From DATAEK01 sp036258055 (GTDB lineage Bacteria; Acidobacteriota; Vicinamibacteria; Vicinamibacterales; 2-12-FULL-66-21), in NCBI GenBank assembly GCA_036258055.1, contig DATAEK010000393.1, positions 1-59,464 of the forward strand: 59,464 nucleotides of DNA, read 5' to 3'. The notes beneath the pieces are model-generated. The model did not search any database. It saw only the letters and a program-made list of their open reading frames with translations, and was not told where the DNA came from. This document shows, piece by piece, positions 48,195 to 56,568 of this stretch (position 1 is its first letter; each line of letters begins with the position of its first letter). A program made the position numbers and the translations under genes.

Positions 48195-48734
48195 CTATTT
48201 CGCGCCGGTCTTTCCGGCCTTCTTCTTCAGCTGTTCGCCGGTGTAGCGCACGCCCTTCTGCTTGTACGGGTCGGGCTTCCGCAGCCGCCGGATGTTCGCG
48301 GCCACCTGGCCCACCTGCTGACGATCGATGCCGGTCACGGTGATGTGCGTCTGCTTGTCGATCGCGATGTCGATGCCCGCCGGGACGTCGAAGATCACGG
48401 GATGCGAGTAGCCCAGCGCGAAGTGGACCTGCTTGCCCTTGAGCTCGGCGCGATACCCGACGCCCACGATGTCGAGATCCTTGCGGAAGCCCTCGGTCAC
48501 GCCGCGCACGGCGTTGGCGACCAGGCTCCGCGCGAGCCCATGGAACTTGCCCAGCTGCGGATCGTCCTGCAGCGTCCGCGCCTGCAGGTGATCGCCGTCG
48601 ACGTGGAACCCGATTCCCGCCGGCAGCGGCTGGCGCAGCTTGCCCTTGGGCCCCTGGATCTCCACGGCGCCCGGCTGAACGTCCACCTTGACGCCCTTCG
48701 GGATCGTGATCGGCTTCTTCCCAATACGTGACAT
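48195..48734 (-). CDS. rplF: 50S ribosomal protein L6
   Basis: A 179-residue protein from the ATG at 48734: MSRIGKKPITIPKGVKVDVQ, VGYRAELKGKQVHFALGYSH, RRLRKPDPYKQKGVRYTGEQ. An upstream frame extension is not supported by the family. Confidence 0.97.
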   Translation of the reverse strand: MSRIGKKPITIPKGVKVDVQPGAVEIQGPKGKLRQPLPAGIGFHVDGDHLQARTLQDDPQLGKFHGLARSLVANAVRGVTEGFRKDLDIVGVGYRAELKGKQVHFALGYSHPVIFDVPAGIDIAIDKQTHITVTGIDRQQVGQVAANIRRLRKPDPYKQKGVRYTGEQLKKKAGKTGAK

Positions 48735-48804
48735 GACGTGAATCCTCGAAACTGTGCGCGCCCGACACCGCCGCGCGGCGCACCGGCTTCCGCCGGTCAG
48801 CGCC

Positions 48805-49209
48805 TCACCACACGTTACAAAGCACTTCGCCGCCAACGCCGGCCCTGACGGCTTCACGGCCGGTCATGACGCCACGCGACGTGGTGAGGATGCTCGTGCC
48901 CAAACCCGCGAGCACGTTGGGCACCTCGTCGCGTCCGAAATACACGCGCCGGCCCGGACGGCTCACCCGCTCGAGCCCGGTGATCACGCGCTCGCCGCGC
49001 GGTCCGTACTTCATGAGGAGCCGAAGCTGCGCCTGCACGCGCTCGCCCGGGACCGCGTCCAGGACCTTGAAGCCCTGAATGTAGCCTTCGCTCTCGAGGA
49101 TGCGCGCGATTTCCACCTTGAGGCGCGACGACGGCATGTCCACGCGCCCCTGACGGGCAATCGTGGCGTTGCGGATACGCGACAGCATGTCTGCAATAGG
49201 GTCTGTCAT
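48805..49209 (-). CDS. rpsH: 30S ribosomal protein S8
   Basis: A 134-residue protein: MTDPIADMLSRIRNATIARQ, GERVITGLERVSRPGRRVYF, TSRGVMTGREAVRAGVGGEV. The S8 of E. coli represses the spc operon at an rplE site; no such site was identified here. Confidence 0.98.
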   Translation of the reverse strand: MTDPIADMLSRIRNATIARQGRVDMPSSRLKVEIARILESEGYIQGFKVLDAVPGERVQAQLRLLMKYGPRGERVITGLERVSRPGRRVYFGRDEVPNVLAGLGTSILTTSRGVMTGREAVRAGVGGEVLCNVW

Positions 49210-49218
49210 ATTCTCTTG

Positions 49219-49386
49219 AACCTTGCTAGTCGTCAGTCGACGGTCGTTAGTCGACAGTCACAGTCGTCAGTCAGTCGCCAATCTCCAGTCGCCTCAATCC
49301 ATCGTCGGCTCGTCGATCGCGACTGAAGACTCGCGATTGACTGTCGACTGCGACTGGTGACTGTCGACTCCCGACTGTCGACTGTT
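49219..49386. repeat. heptamer palindrome H6, word CAGTCGN
   Basis: The rpsN-rpsH spacer. Left arm TAGTCGT, CAGTCGA, CGGTCGT, TAGTCGA, CAGTCAC in register, right arm of CGACTG/TGACTG units near 49340-49384. Pairing arms are about 55 nt each. Confidence 0.85.
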
Positions 49387-49572
49387 TCACCAACTGCTCT
49401 TCGTAACGCCCGCAATATCCCCTTCGAGCGCCAGCTTGCGGAAGCAGAGGCGGCAGAGCGCAAACTTCCGCAGGTATGCCCGGGGACGGCCGCAGCGCTT
49501 GCACCGGTTGCGCAGGCGGACCTTGAACTTCGGCGTCTTGGCTTCTTTCGCGATCTTTGCGGTCGTGGCCAT
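49387..49572 (-). CDS. rpsN: 30S ribosomal protein S14, zinc form
   Basis: A 61-residue short form with CKRCGRPRAYLRKFALCRLC, the four-cysteine zinc site, and ending AGVTKSSW. The short type Z protein is standard for Acidobacteriota and many other phyla. Confidence 0.98.
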   Translation of the reverse strand: MATTAKIAKEAKTPKFKVRLRNRCKRCGRPRAYLRKFALCRLCFRKLALEGDIAGVTKSSW

Positions 49573-49584
49573 CGTGTCTTTGCC

Positions 49585-50127
49585 TTATGCGTTCCGGAAC
49601 GGCATGCCGAGCAGCTGCAACAGCCGCCGCGACTCTTCGTCGGTCTTCGCGGTCGTGACGACCGAGATGTTCATCCCGCGAGCCTTGTCGACCTTCATGT
49701 AATCGATCTCGGGAAACAGCAACTGGTCTTTGAGACCCAGCGTGTAGTTCCCGCGGCCGTCGAACCCGCGCGGGGAGACCCCGCGGAAGTCGCGCACGCG
49801 CGGGAGCGCGACCGACATCAACCGATCGAGGAACTCCCACATGCGCTCGCCGCGCAACGTGACCATCGCGCCGATCGGCATGCCCTTGCGGACCTTGAAC
49901 TGCGCGATCGATTTCTTGGCGCGGGTGACGACCGGCTTCTGACCGGTGACGCGGGCGACCTCGTCCAGGCCGGTGTCGACGATCTTCGCGTTCTGCGTCG
50001 CTTCGCCGAGCCCCATGTTGACGACCACCTTCCGCACCCGGGGGATCGCCATCACGTTGCCGTAGCCGAATTCCTTCTTCAGCGCCGGCGCGACGTCCTT
50101 CTCGTACCGTTCCCTGAGCCGGCTCAT
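49585..50127 (-). CDS. rplE: 50S ribosomal protein L5
   Basis: A 180-residue 5S rRNA binder from the ATG at 50127, which overlaps the rplX stop by 4 nt: MSRLRERYEKDVAPALKKEF, RVRKVVVNMGLGEATQNAKI, FRGVSPRGFDGRGNYTLGLK. Confidence 0.98.
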   Translation of the reverse strand: MSRLRERYEKDVAPALKKEFGYGNVMAIPRVRKVVVNMGLGEATQNAKIVDTGLDEVARVTGQKPVVTRAKKSIAQFKVRKGMPIGAMVTLRGERMWEFLDRLMSVALPRVRDFRGVSPRGFDGRGNYTLGLKDQLLFPEIDYMKVDKARGMNISVVTTAKTDEESRRLLQLLGMPFRNA

Positions 50128-50456
50128 TTGTCCACCACTCCCTCGCACTTGCGGCAGATGCGCACCTTGCGGCCGTCCCCGAGAAGACGGCGGCCGATCC
50201 GCGTCGGCTTTCCGCACTCCGGGCAGACCAGCTGCACGTTCGATGCGTGCAGCGGCGCCTCGCGCTCGGCCACACCGCCCTTGATGTTGCGCTGCGGGTT
50301 GGCCTTGGTGTGGCGCTTGATGAAATTCACGCCTTCGACGATCAGGCGGTTCTTCTCCGGCAGGACCTTGAGCACGCGGCCACGTTTGCCGCGGTCCTTA
50401 CCCGTCGTGACGACCACGTTGTCGTTGCGACGGATGGGTGTGGCTAACTGTGACAT
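50124..50456 (-). CDS. rplX: 50S ribosomal protein L24, with CxxC pairs
   Basis: A 110-residue protein: DNVVVTTGKDRGKRGRVLKV (KOW motif), EGVNFIKRHTKANPQ. The C-terminal region has two CxxC pairs (CPECGKPT and CRKCEG), a zinc form of L24. Confidence 0.97.
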   Translation of the reverse strand: MSQLATPIRRNDNVVVTTGKDRGKRGRVLKVLPEKNRLIVEGVNFIKRHTKANPQRNIKGGVAEREAPLHASNVQLVCPECGKPTRIGRRLLGDGRKVRICRKCEGVVDK

Positions 50457-50457
50457 G

Positions 50458-50826
50458 TCAGAGGACCTCCGGGGCCAGCGAAATAATCTTCATGAACTTG
50501 CGCTCGCGCAGCTCGCGGGCGACCGGTCCGAACACGCGCGTGCCGATCGGCTCCCCCTGGTCGTTCACGAGCACGGCCGCGTTGCGATCGAACCGGATGT
50601 AGCTCCCGTCCTTCCGCCGCTGCTCCTTGCGCGTGCGGACGATGACGGCCTTCACGACCTGTCCCTTCTTCACGTTCGAGTCGGGGGTCGCTTCCTTGAC
50701 CGACGCCGTGATGATGTCGCCCAGCCGGGCGTATCGTCCGGTCGATCCACCGATCGGATTGATGACCGCAATCTTCCGGGCGCCGGAGTTGTCGGCCACG
50801 TCGAGGATGGAGCGCATCTGAATCAT
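50458..50826 (-). CDS. rplN: 50S ribosomal protein L14
   Basis: A 122-residue protein: MIQMRSILDVADNSGARKIA, YIRFDRNAAVLVNDQGEPIG, FGPVARELRERKFMKIISLA. Among the most conserved proteins of the large subunit. Confidence 0.98.
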   Translation of the reverse strand: MIQMRSILDVADNSGARKIAVINPIGGSTGRYARLGDIITASVKEATPDSNVKKGQVVKAVIVRTRKEQRRKDGSYIRFDRNAAVLVNDQGEPIGTRVFGPVARELRERKFMKIISLAPEVL

Positions 50827-50831
50827 GGCGG

Positions 50832-51086
50832 CTAGATCTCCTTCGCGCGCTCGACGATCGAGGTCACGACCCAGCGCTTGCGCCGGCTTATCGGCCGGGT
50901 CTCGGTAATCGCCACGCGGTCACCGATCTTGGCGTCGTTCTTCTCGTCGTGGGCCAGGAACGTGGAGGTACGCCGTCCGGTCTTGCCGTACAAGTCGTGA
51001 CGCACCTGCCGCTCGATGGCCACCTTGACGGTCTTGTCCATCTTGTCGCTGACCACGATGCCAGTGACGATTGCCTTGGTCGCCAT
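50832..51086 (-). CDS. rpsQ: 30S ribosomal protein S17
   Basis: An 84-residue OB-fold protein: VTGIVVSDKMDKTVKVAIER, FLAHDEKNDAKIGDRVAITE, RPISRRKRWVVTSIVERA. Shares one base with rpmC. Confidence 0.98.
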   Translation of the reverse strand: MATKAIVTGIVVSDKMDKTVKVAIERQVRHDLYGKTGRRTSTFLAHDEKNDAKIGDRVAITETRPISRRKRWVVTSIVERAKEI

Positions 51087-51277
51087 TACGCCGTCTCCTT
51101 CTCCCGCAGGACCGTCTTCACGCGCGCCAGATCGCGACGCACGGACTTGACCTTGTGCGCCGCCTCGACCTGGCCCATCGACTTCTGAATGCGAAGGCGG
51201 AACAGCTGATCGTCCAGGTCCTTCTCGCGCCGGCGCAGCTCGTCGGCCGCCAGCTCGCGGAACTCTCCCACCTTCAT
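51086..51277 (-). CDS. rpmC: 50S ribosomal protein L29
   Basis: A 63-residue two-helix protein from the ATG at 51277, overlapping the rplP stop by 4 nt: MKVGEFRELAADELRRREKD, LFRLRIQKSMGQVEAAHKVK. Lies at the exit tunnel. Confidence 0.97.
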   Translation of the reverse strand: MKVGEFRELAADELRRREKDLDDQLFRLRIQKSMGQVEAAHKVKSVRRDLARVKTVLREKETA

Positions 51278-51699
51278 GACGCTGTCTCCTGCGCGAACCG
51301 GGTTGCGAACTTCGTTCTGATCGGGAGCTTCGCGGCCGCCAGGCGCATCGCCTTGCGCGCCTCGACCTCGTTGACGCCCTCCATCTCGAACAGAATCCGT
51401 CCCGGACGGACGACGCAGACCCACTGTTCGGGGGCGCCCTTGCCTTTGCCCATTCGGGTTTCCTGCGGCTTCTTCGTAATCGGCTTGTCTGGGAACACGC
51501 GGATCCAGATCTTGCCGCCGCGCTTGATGAACCGGGTCATCGCGACGCGCGCCGCTTCGATCTGCCGATCCGTCAGCCAGCACGGCTCCATCGCCTTGAG
51601 CCCGTAGTCGCCGAACGACACGTCGGACCCGCGCCAGGCCTTCCCGGCCATCCGGCCGCGCTGCTGTTTCCGGTACTTGACCTTCTTCGGCATCAACAT
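51274..51699 (-). CDS. rplP: 50S ribosomal protein L16
   Basis: A 141-residue protein: MLMPKKVKYRKQQRGRMAGK, FGDYGLKAMEPCWLTDRQIE, GKIWIRVFPDKPITKKPQET. Follows rpsC across a 197-nt REP-bearing spacer, unusual because rpsC and rplP are normally adjacent or overlapping. Confidence 0.98.
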   Translation of the reverse strand: MLMPKKVKYRKQQRGRMAGKAWRGSDVSFGDYGLKAMEPCWLTDRQIEAARVAMTRFIKRGGKIWIRVFPDKPITKKPQETRMGKGKGAPEQWVCVVRPGRILFEMEGVNEVEARKAMRLAAAKLPIRTKFATRFAQETAS

Positions 51700-51741
51700 G
51701 ATGCGGAATCCTCACTCACTTCACCGACTCTGTCGGCATCA

Positions 51742-51880
51742 TTCAGTGCGCGTGGGGCCCCACCCCCACGCGCCTTACGCGCTTCGCGCGACGGCCTTCC
51801 GCCTTCGCGGAACGCTTCGGCGGACCGCCGTAGCCTTGGCGCAGGCGGTCGGCCTTGCCGCTGCTGCCGCGGCGGCCTGG
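51742..51880. repeat. REP-like element, type A, in the rpsC-rplP spacer
   Basis: GTGCGCGTGGGGCCCCACCC, CCACGCGCCTTACGCGCTTC and GCGCGACGGCC, then TTCCGCCTTCGCGGAACG and more palindromic sequence to 51880. The first 55 nt match the copy inside the pilin 2 leader. Confidence 0.85.
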
Positions 51881-51896
51881 ACATCTCGCCCGTCAA

Positions 51897-52577
51897 TCAC
51901 GCGCGTGCGGGCCGGCGCGGCGTTCTGTAATCCTCTTCGCGGCCGATCCGCGGCGCGAGGCGCTCACCCTTGTAGAGCCACACCTTCACGCCAATCGCGC
52001 CGTAGGTCGTGAACGCTTCGGCGAAGCCGTAGTCGATGTCGGCCCGGAGCGTCTGCAGCGGCAGCTGGCCGTGCAGGTACCACTCGGAACGCGCGATCTC
52101 GGCGCCATTCAGACGGCCCGACACGCGCACCTTGATGCCGCGCGCGCCGAAGCGCAGCGCGGACTCGACGGCCTTCCGCATCGCCCGCCGGAATGCGACG
52201 CGCTTCTCGAGTTGCATCGCCACCGACTCGCCAATGAGCTGCGCGTCCAGCTCGGGCTTCTGGATCTCCTGGATGTTGATGAAGACCTCGCGGCTCGTGC
52301 GCTTCTGGATCTCCTGCTTCAGCTTGTCGACCTCCGTGCCCTTGCGGCCGATGATGATGCCAGGCCGGGACGTGTGGATGTCGATCTTCAGCTTGTTGGC
52401 GGCGCGCTCGATTTCGATCTTCGAGACGCCGGCGTGCGCGAAGCGCTCCTTGAGCGAATCGCGCAGCTTGAGATCCTCGTGCAGCAGCTTCGCGTAGTCG
52501 CGGTCCGCGAACCAACGCGAGCGCCACGTCTTGTTGAAGCCGAGCCGGAAACCGTGCGGATGAACTTTCTGACCCAT
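51897..52577 (-). CDS. rpsC: 30S ribosomal protein S3
   Basis: A 226-residue protein with KH domain (GIIIGRKGTEVDKLKQEI) and the C-terminal domain GIKVRVSGRLNGAEIARSEW. Starts MGQKVHPHGFRLGFNKTWRS. Ends in a short basic tail RTPRRPARA. Many relatives have longer tails; the REP element begins shortly after the stop. Confidence 0.98.
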   Translation of the reverse strand: MGQKVHPHGFRLGFNKTWRSRWFADRDYAKLLHEDLKLRDSLKERFAHAGVSKIEIERAANKLKIDIHTSRPGIIIGRKGTEVDKLKQEIQKRTSREVFINIQEIQKPELDAQLIGESVAMQLEKRVAFRRAMRKAVESALRFGARGIKVRVSGRLNGAEIARSEWYLHGQLPLQTLRADIDYGFAEAFTTYGAIGVKVWLYKGERLAPRIGREEDYRTPRRPARA

Positions 52578-52582
52578 AAAAT

Positions 52583-52612
52583 CAGTCGCCAGTCCTTAGT
52601 CGTCAGTCGTTT
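52583..52612. repeat. short heptamer tract H7, word CAGTCGN
   Basis: CAGTCGC, CAGTCCT, TAGTCGT and CAGTCGT in direct 7-nt register between rplV and rpsC. One-armed and only four units. Confidence 0.8.
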
Positions 52613-52613
52613 A

Positions 52614-53105
52614 CTACTTCGCCGCCTGCTTGCGGCGGGTCGTGCTCTTCGCGCCGGCCGTCTTTTTCTTCGCGCCGGATGCCTTGGCGCCGGCGGTCTT
52701 CGGCTTCGCCCCGCGCGGACGCTTGGGCGTGCCCGGCTCGGGCGTGGCGACGATCTCCAGCGGACGTTCGGTGACGTGAACCGTCAGGTGCGCCGTGCGC
52801 TTCACCACGCGGAACGCGCGGCCCATGGGAGCGGGACGAATCCGCTTCTGCGACGGTCCCTGGTTCGCGTAACACGCCGTCACGTAGAGCCGCTCGACGT
52901 CGCCGCCGAACCCATCCTTCGTTTGCGCGTTGGCGATCGCCGACCGCAGCACTTTCTCGACGTCACGCGCCACTCCCTTGCGGGCGAAGCGCAGTGTGGC
53001 CAGCGCGGCGTTGACGTCACGGCCGCGGATCAGATCGAGCACCAGGCCGGCCTTCTGAGCCGACGTCCGGATGTACTTCGCGGTTGCCTGCGCCTGGACG
53101 GCCAT
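52614..53105 (-). CDS. rplV: 50S ribosomal protein L22, with Lys/Ala-rich tail
   Basis: A 163-residue protein; residues 1-112 are L22 (AKYIRTSAQKAGLVLDLIRG, VTACYANQGPSQKRIRPAPM, VVKRTAHLTVHVTER). A tail of about 45 residues, KAAKSTT-like (AKASGAKKKTAGAKSTTRRK), exceeds the usual 110-residue length. Confidence 0.97.
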   Translation of the reverse strand: MAVQAQATAKYIRTSAQKAGLVLDLIRGRDVNAALATLRFARKGVARDVEKVLRSAIANAQTKDGFGGDVERLYVTACYANQGPSQKRIRPAPMGRAFRVVKRTAHLTVHVTERPLEIVATPEPGTPKRPRGAKPKTAGAKASGAKKKTAGAKSTTRRKQAAK

Positions 53106-53440
53106 TACGCACCTGCCTTCGGCGCGGCAGCCGCTGGGGCGGCGCCGGCTGGCGCCGCGGCCACCGACGCGGCCTTGTCGCTCTTCGTCGTGTGCCCCTT
53201 GAACTGACGCGTGGGCGCGAACTCACCGAGCTTGTGGCCGACCATGTTCTCGGTGATGTACACGGGGATGAACTTCCTCCCGTTGTGCACCGCGATCGTG
53301 TGGCCCACCATTTCCGGCACGACGGTCGATCGCCGCGACCAGGTCTTGATGACCTTCTTGTCGCCGGCGCGGTTCATGATCTCCACCTTCTCGAGCAGCG
53401 GCACGTCGACGAAGGGGCCTTTCTTGAGTGATCTGGACAT
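53105..53440 (-). CDS. rpsS: 30S ribosomal protein S19, with Ala-rich tail
   Basis: A 111-residue protein: MSRSLKKGPFVDVPLLEKVE, VIKTWSRRSTVVPEMVGHTI, VGHKLGEFAPTRQFKGHT. An Ala-rich extension (AASVAAAPAGAAPAAAAPKA) follows the usual end near residue 90. Shares one base with rplV. Confidence 0.97.
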   Translation of the reverse strand: MSRSLKKGPFVDVPLLEKVEIMNRAGDKKVIKTWSRRSTVVPEMVGHTIAVHNGRKFIPVYITENMVGHKLGEFAPTRQFKGHTTKSDKAASVAAAPAGAAPAAAAPKAGA

Positions 53441-53455
53441 AGTCGTAATGCTTTT

Positions 53456-53550
53456 ATCAATGCGCGTGGGGCCCCACCCCCACGCGCTGCAGCCTCGCGC
53501 CTTCGCGCTCGGCTGCGGCCGCGGGCGCTGCCGATACAGCGCCTAGCTGC
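53456..53550. repeat. REP-like element, type A, in the rplB-rpsS spacer
   Basis: ATGCGCGTGGGGCCCCACCC, CCACGCGCTGCAGCCTCGCG and CTCGGCTGCGGCCGCGGGCG in the same order as at 41789. Confidence 0.85.
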
Positions 53551-53572
53551 TTCACCGACAACTCGGCACGGC

Positions 53573-54397
53573 CTATTTCTTTCGTCTCTGAACGATGAAC
53601 CGATCCGTCGACTTTCGGTTCCGCGTCTTGTACCCCTTCGCCGGCTGGCCCCATGGCGACACCGGGTGCCGGCCGCCGGAGGTCTTGCCTTCGCCGCCTC
53701 CGAGCGGGTGATCGACGGGGTTCATCGCGACGCCGCGGACGTGCGGGCGCTTGCCGAGCCAGCGGCTCCGGCCGGCCTTGCCGATCGAGACGTTCTCGTG
53801 ATCGACGTTGCCGACCTGGCCGATCGTCGCGAGGCACTCGATGTTGATCTTGCGAATCTCGCCAGACGGCATCTTGACCGACGCGTACTCGCCTTCCTTG
53901 GCGACGACCTGGACGGCGGATCCGGCGCTTCGCGCGATCTGCCCGCCCTTGCCGGCCTTCAACTCGACGTTGTGCACCATCGTGCCGAGCGGGATGTTCT
54001 TGAGCGGCAGCGCATTCCCCGGCAGGATGTCGACGCTCTCTCCGGCCACGATCGTGTCGCCGACCTTCAGACCGAGCGGCTGCAGGATGTAGCGCTTCTC
54101 GCCGTCCGCGTATGTCAGCAGCGCAATCCGCGCCGAACGGTTCGGGTCGTACTCGACCGTCGACACCTTCGCCGGAATGTCGCGCTTGTCGCGCTTGAAG
54201 TCGATGATGCGGTAGTTCCGCTTGTGGCCGCCGCCGCGCCACCACGAGGTGAGCTCGCCGTGGTTGTTGCGGCCGCCCGATTTGCGCAGCGGCTCGGTCA
54301 GCGGCCGGTACGGCTCCGTCGAGGTGACCTCGTCGAAGACCTGCACCGTCTGGAACCGACGCCCCGAGGACGTGGGCTTGTAATTACGAATAGGCAT
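53573..54397 (-). CDS. rplB: 50S ribosomal protein L2
   Basis: A 274-residue protein near the peptidyl transferase centre: MPIRNYKPTSSGRRFQTVQV, GRNNHGELTSWWRGGGHKRN, GVAMNPVDHPLGGGEGKTSG, with the functionally important His in that last motif. Confidence 0.98.
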   Translation of the reverse strand: MPIRNYKPTSSGRRFQTVQVFDEVTSTEPYRPLTEPLRKSGGRNNHGELTSWWRGGGHKRNYRIIDFKRDKRDIPAKVSTVEYDPNRSARIALLTYADGEKRYILQPLGLKVGDTIVAGESVDILPGNALPLKNIPLGTMVHNVELKAGKGGQIARSAGSAVQVVAKEGEYASVKMPSGEIRKINIECLATIGQVGNVDHENVSIGKAGRSRWLGKRPHVRGVAMNPVDHPLGGGEGKTSGGRHPVSPWGQPAKGYKTRNRKSTDRFIVQRRKK

Positions 54398-54412
54398 ATC
54401 GGTGATCCTTGT

Positions 54413-54488
54413 CAGGAGGTAGAAGCGAGGAGGGGGGAGGAATTCTTCTTTCCTCCTGCCTTCTACCTCCTAGCTCCTACCTCCTGAC
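54413..54488. repeat. heptamer palindrome H8, word CCTCCTA
   Basis: The rplW-rplB spacer is one imperfect inverted repeat. GTCAGGAGGTAGAAG at the left end matches the reverse complement of CTTCTACCTCC-type units and CCTCCTGAC at the right. The right arm reads TACCTCC, TAGCTCC, TACCTCC in 7-nt steps. Each strand is almost purely purine in one arm and pyrimidine in the other. Confidence 0.9.
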
Positions 54489-54491
54489 TCT

Positions 54492-54782
54492 TTACGCTCC
54501 CTCGAGGAACTCCGGAATCTTCTCTCCGTCCCGCAGCTTCACGTACGCCTTCTTCCAGTCGGAGCGCTGTCCGATGAACCGTCCCTGGCGCTTCATCTTG
54601 CCGTGCGCGATGGACGTGCGGACGCCTTCGACCTTCGATCCAAACAGCTTCTCGACGGCGCGCTTGATATCCACTTTCGTGGCGCCGGCGGCCACTTCGA
54701 ACACCAGCGTCCGCGCATCCTCGCGCAGCAGGGTGGTCTTCTCGGTGATGAGCGGGCGCTTGATGACGTCGGTGAGCTTCAT
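54492..54782 (-). CDS. rplW: 50S ribosomal protein L23
   Basis: A 96-residue protein from the ATG at 54782, overlapping the rplD stop: MKLTDVIKRPLITEKTTLLR, KVDIKRAVEKLFGSKVEGVR, KKAYVKLRDGEKIPEFLEG. Forms the docking site for trigger factor and SRP at the exit tunnel. Confidence 0.97.
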   Translation of the reverse strand: MKLTDVIKRPLITEKTTLLREDARTLVFEVAAGATKVDIKRAVEKLFGSKVEGVRTSIAHGKMKRQGRFIGQRSDWKKAYVKLRDGEKIPEFLEGA

Positions 54783-55399
54783 GCCAGCGCCTCCTGAATC
54801 TTCTCGATCGCGGCGCGCGTGGCGACGACGTGCGCCGTATCGGCGACGTCGCGCGCGGTCACCCGGCCGCTCGACACCAGCTTGACGCCGGCGATATTGC
54901 GCGCGGACAGCGCGAAGCCGTCCTCCGGCGTCACGTCGATGAGGAGCGTGCGCCCGGTCACGCCGAGCCGCTTCAGCAACTCGGCAGTCCCCTTCGTCTT
55001 GCCGTCGCTCGACTCCAGCCGGTCGACGACGATGACGGCGCCGTCGCGGATCTTCTGGGCGATCGCAGCGCGCAGCGCGCCCCGCCGCACTTTCTTGGGC
55101 ACATCGAACGCGTAGCTGCGCGGCTGCGGGCCGAACACCGTGCCGCCCTTGCGCCACAGCGGGTTTCTGATCTCGCCGACTCGCGCCCGGCCGGTGCCCT
55201 TCTGACGCCAGGGCTTCTTGCCGCTGCCGCTGACGAGCGCGCGGTTCTTGGTCGCGTGAGTGCCACGCCGCTCGGCGGCGTTCTCGTGCACGACCGCGGT
55301 CCAGATCAGATCCGACTTCACCCGCCCGCCGAACACGTCGTCGTTCAGCTCGAGCGCACCGATCTTCTCGTTGTTGCCGTTGACGATGTCGAGTTGCAT
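54779..55399 (-). CDS. rplD: 50S ribosomal protein L4
   Basis: A 206-residue protein: ALVSGSGKKPWRQKGTGRAR, GEIRNPLWRKGGTVFGPQPR in the extended tunnel loop, and NIAGVKLVSSGRVTARDV near the end. L4 represses its operon in E. coli; no site was identified here. Confidence 0.98.
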   Translation of the reverse strand: MQLDIVNGNNEKIGALELNDDVFGGRVKSDLIWTAVVHENAAERRGTHATKNRALVSGSGKKPWRQKGTGRARVGEIRNPLWRKGGTVFGPQPRSYAFDVPKKVRRGALRAAIAQKIRDGAVIVVDRLESSDGKTKGTAELLKRLGVTGRTLLIDVTPEDGFALSARNIAGVKLVSSGRVTARDVADTAHVVATRAAIEKIQEALA

Positions 55400-55405
55400 G
55401 ATTCG

Positions 55406-56107
55406 CTACTTCTTCGGCTTCTTGGCCACGACCGTCTTCGACGGCTTCTCGGCCTGCACCTGCGGCTCCGGCTTGGCCGCGACGGCCTTCCGGATCATCA
55501 CGTAGCCACCCGGCGCTCCCGGCACGGCGCCGCGCACGACCAGAATGTTGTTCTCCGCGTCGACCTGCACCACCTTCAGGTTACGCACCGTGACGCGATC
55601 ACCGCCCATGCGTCCGGCCGCTCGCATGCCCTTCACAACTCGCGACGGATAGGACGATGCGCCGATCGATCCGGGCGCGCGATGGAACATCGATCCGTGC
55701 GTCGCCGCGCCGCCGCCGAAGTGGTGACGCCTGACGACGCCCTGGAAACCCTTACCGCGGCTGATGCCGATGACGTCGACGCGGTCGCCGTTGTTGAAGA
55801 CGCCGTTGACGAGCACCTGCTCGCCGGCCTTCAACGCTTCGGCCCCCTTCGCCAGCTTCACCTCGCGCCGCACGCGTGTGGGCGGCACGCCCGCCTTCTT
55901 GTAGTGCCCCTCGAGCGGCTTGCGCACGCGCGCCGGGCGCTCCTCGACGAGTCCGAGCTGCACGGCTTCGTAGCCGTCGGTCGTCGCCGTTTTCGCCTGC
56001 ACGACCACGCACGGCCCGGCCTTGAGCACCGTGCCCGGCGTGACGGTGCCGTCCTGCGCGAACAGCTGCGTCATGCCGACTTTTCTGCCGATGATGCCTG
56101 TGAGCAT
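55406..56107 (-). CDS. rplC: 50S ribosomal protein L3
   Basis: A 233-residue protein: MLTGIIGRKVGMTQLFAQDG, GISRGKGFQGVVRRHHFGGG, THGSMFHRAPGSIGASSYPS. A Lys/Pro tail of about 30 residues extends the C-terminus. Confidence 0.98.
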   Translation of the reverse strand: MLTGIIGRKVGMTQLFAQDGTVTPGTVLKAGPCVVVQAKTATTDGYEAVQLGLVEERPARVRKPLEGHYKKAGVPPTRVRREVKLAKGAEALKAGEQVLVNGVFNNGDRVDVIGISRGKGFQGVVRRHHFGGGAATHGSMFHRAPGSIGASSYPSRVVKGMRAAGRMGGDRVTVRNLKVVQVDAENNILVVRGAVPGAPGGYVMIRKAVAAKPEPQVQAEKPSKTVVAKKPKK

Positions 56108-56143
56108 GCTGAATCCTGCTCGGTACTCGCGGAGGAGTCCCGA

Positions 56144-56479
56144 TTACTTGTGTTCCTTCCCGAACGCCTTGATCTCCACGTCGACACCGGCCGGCAGATC
56201 CAGCTTCATCAACGCGTCCACCGTTTGCGGTGTCGGCTCGAAGATATCGATCAGCCGCTTGTGCGTGCGGAGCTCGAACTGCTCGCGCGACTTCTTGTCC
56301 ACGTGCGGCGAACGCAGCACGGTCCACTTGTTCTTCTCGGTCGGGAGCGGGATCGGTCCCGCCAGCCGCGCCCCAGTCCGCCGCGCGGTGTCCACGATCT
56401 CGGTCGTCGACTGATCGAGCACCCGGTTGTCGTACGCCTTCAGACGGATGCGGATCTTGTCGCTGAATGGTGATGCCAT
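56144..56479 (-). CDS. rpsJ: 30S ribosomal protein S10 (NusE)
   Basis: A 111-residue protein: KIRIRLKAYDNRVLDQSTTE, GPIPLPTEKNKWTVLRSPHV, THKRLIDIFEPTPQTVDALM. Also a transcription antitermination factor with NusB. First gene of the S10 unit here; there is no tuf upstream. Confidence 0.98.
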   Translation of the reverse strand: MASPFSDKIRIRLKAYDNRVLDQSTTEIVDTARRTGARLAGPIPLPTEKNKWTVLRSPHVDKKSREQFELRTHKRLIDIFEPTPQTVDALMKLDLPAGVDVEIKAFGKEHK

Positions 56480-56493
56480 CTCTTATCGATCCT

Positions 56494-56568
56494 TGTTAAC
56501 TCCCAACTTCCAACCTCCAACTCCCAATTCTGGAAGTTTGGGAGTTGGGAGTTGGCCCTTGGGAATTG
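56494..56568. repeat. heptamer palindrome H9, word AACTCCC
   Basis: The fusA-rpsJ spacer. Left arm AACTCCC, AACTTCC, AACCTCC, AACTCCC; right arm TGGGAGT, TGGGAGT, TGGCCCT, TGGGAAT, its approximate reverse complement. Both arms keep a 7-nt step. It occupies the position where tuf is often found. Confidence 0.9.

Noticed and set aside
51693..51896. A 67-residue minus-strand frame between rplP and rpsC
   Set aside because: It is made of the type A REP element and has no homologous features.
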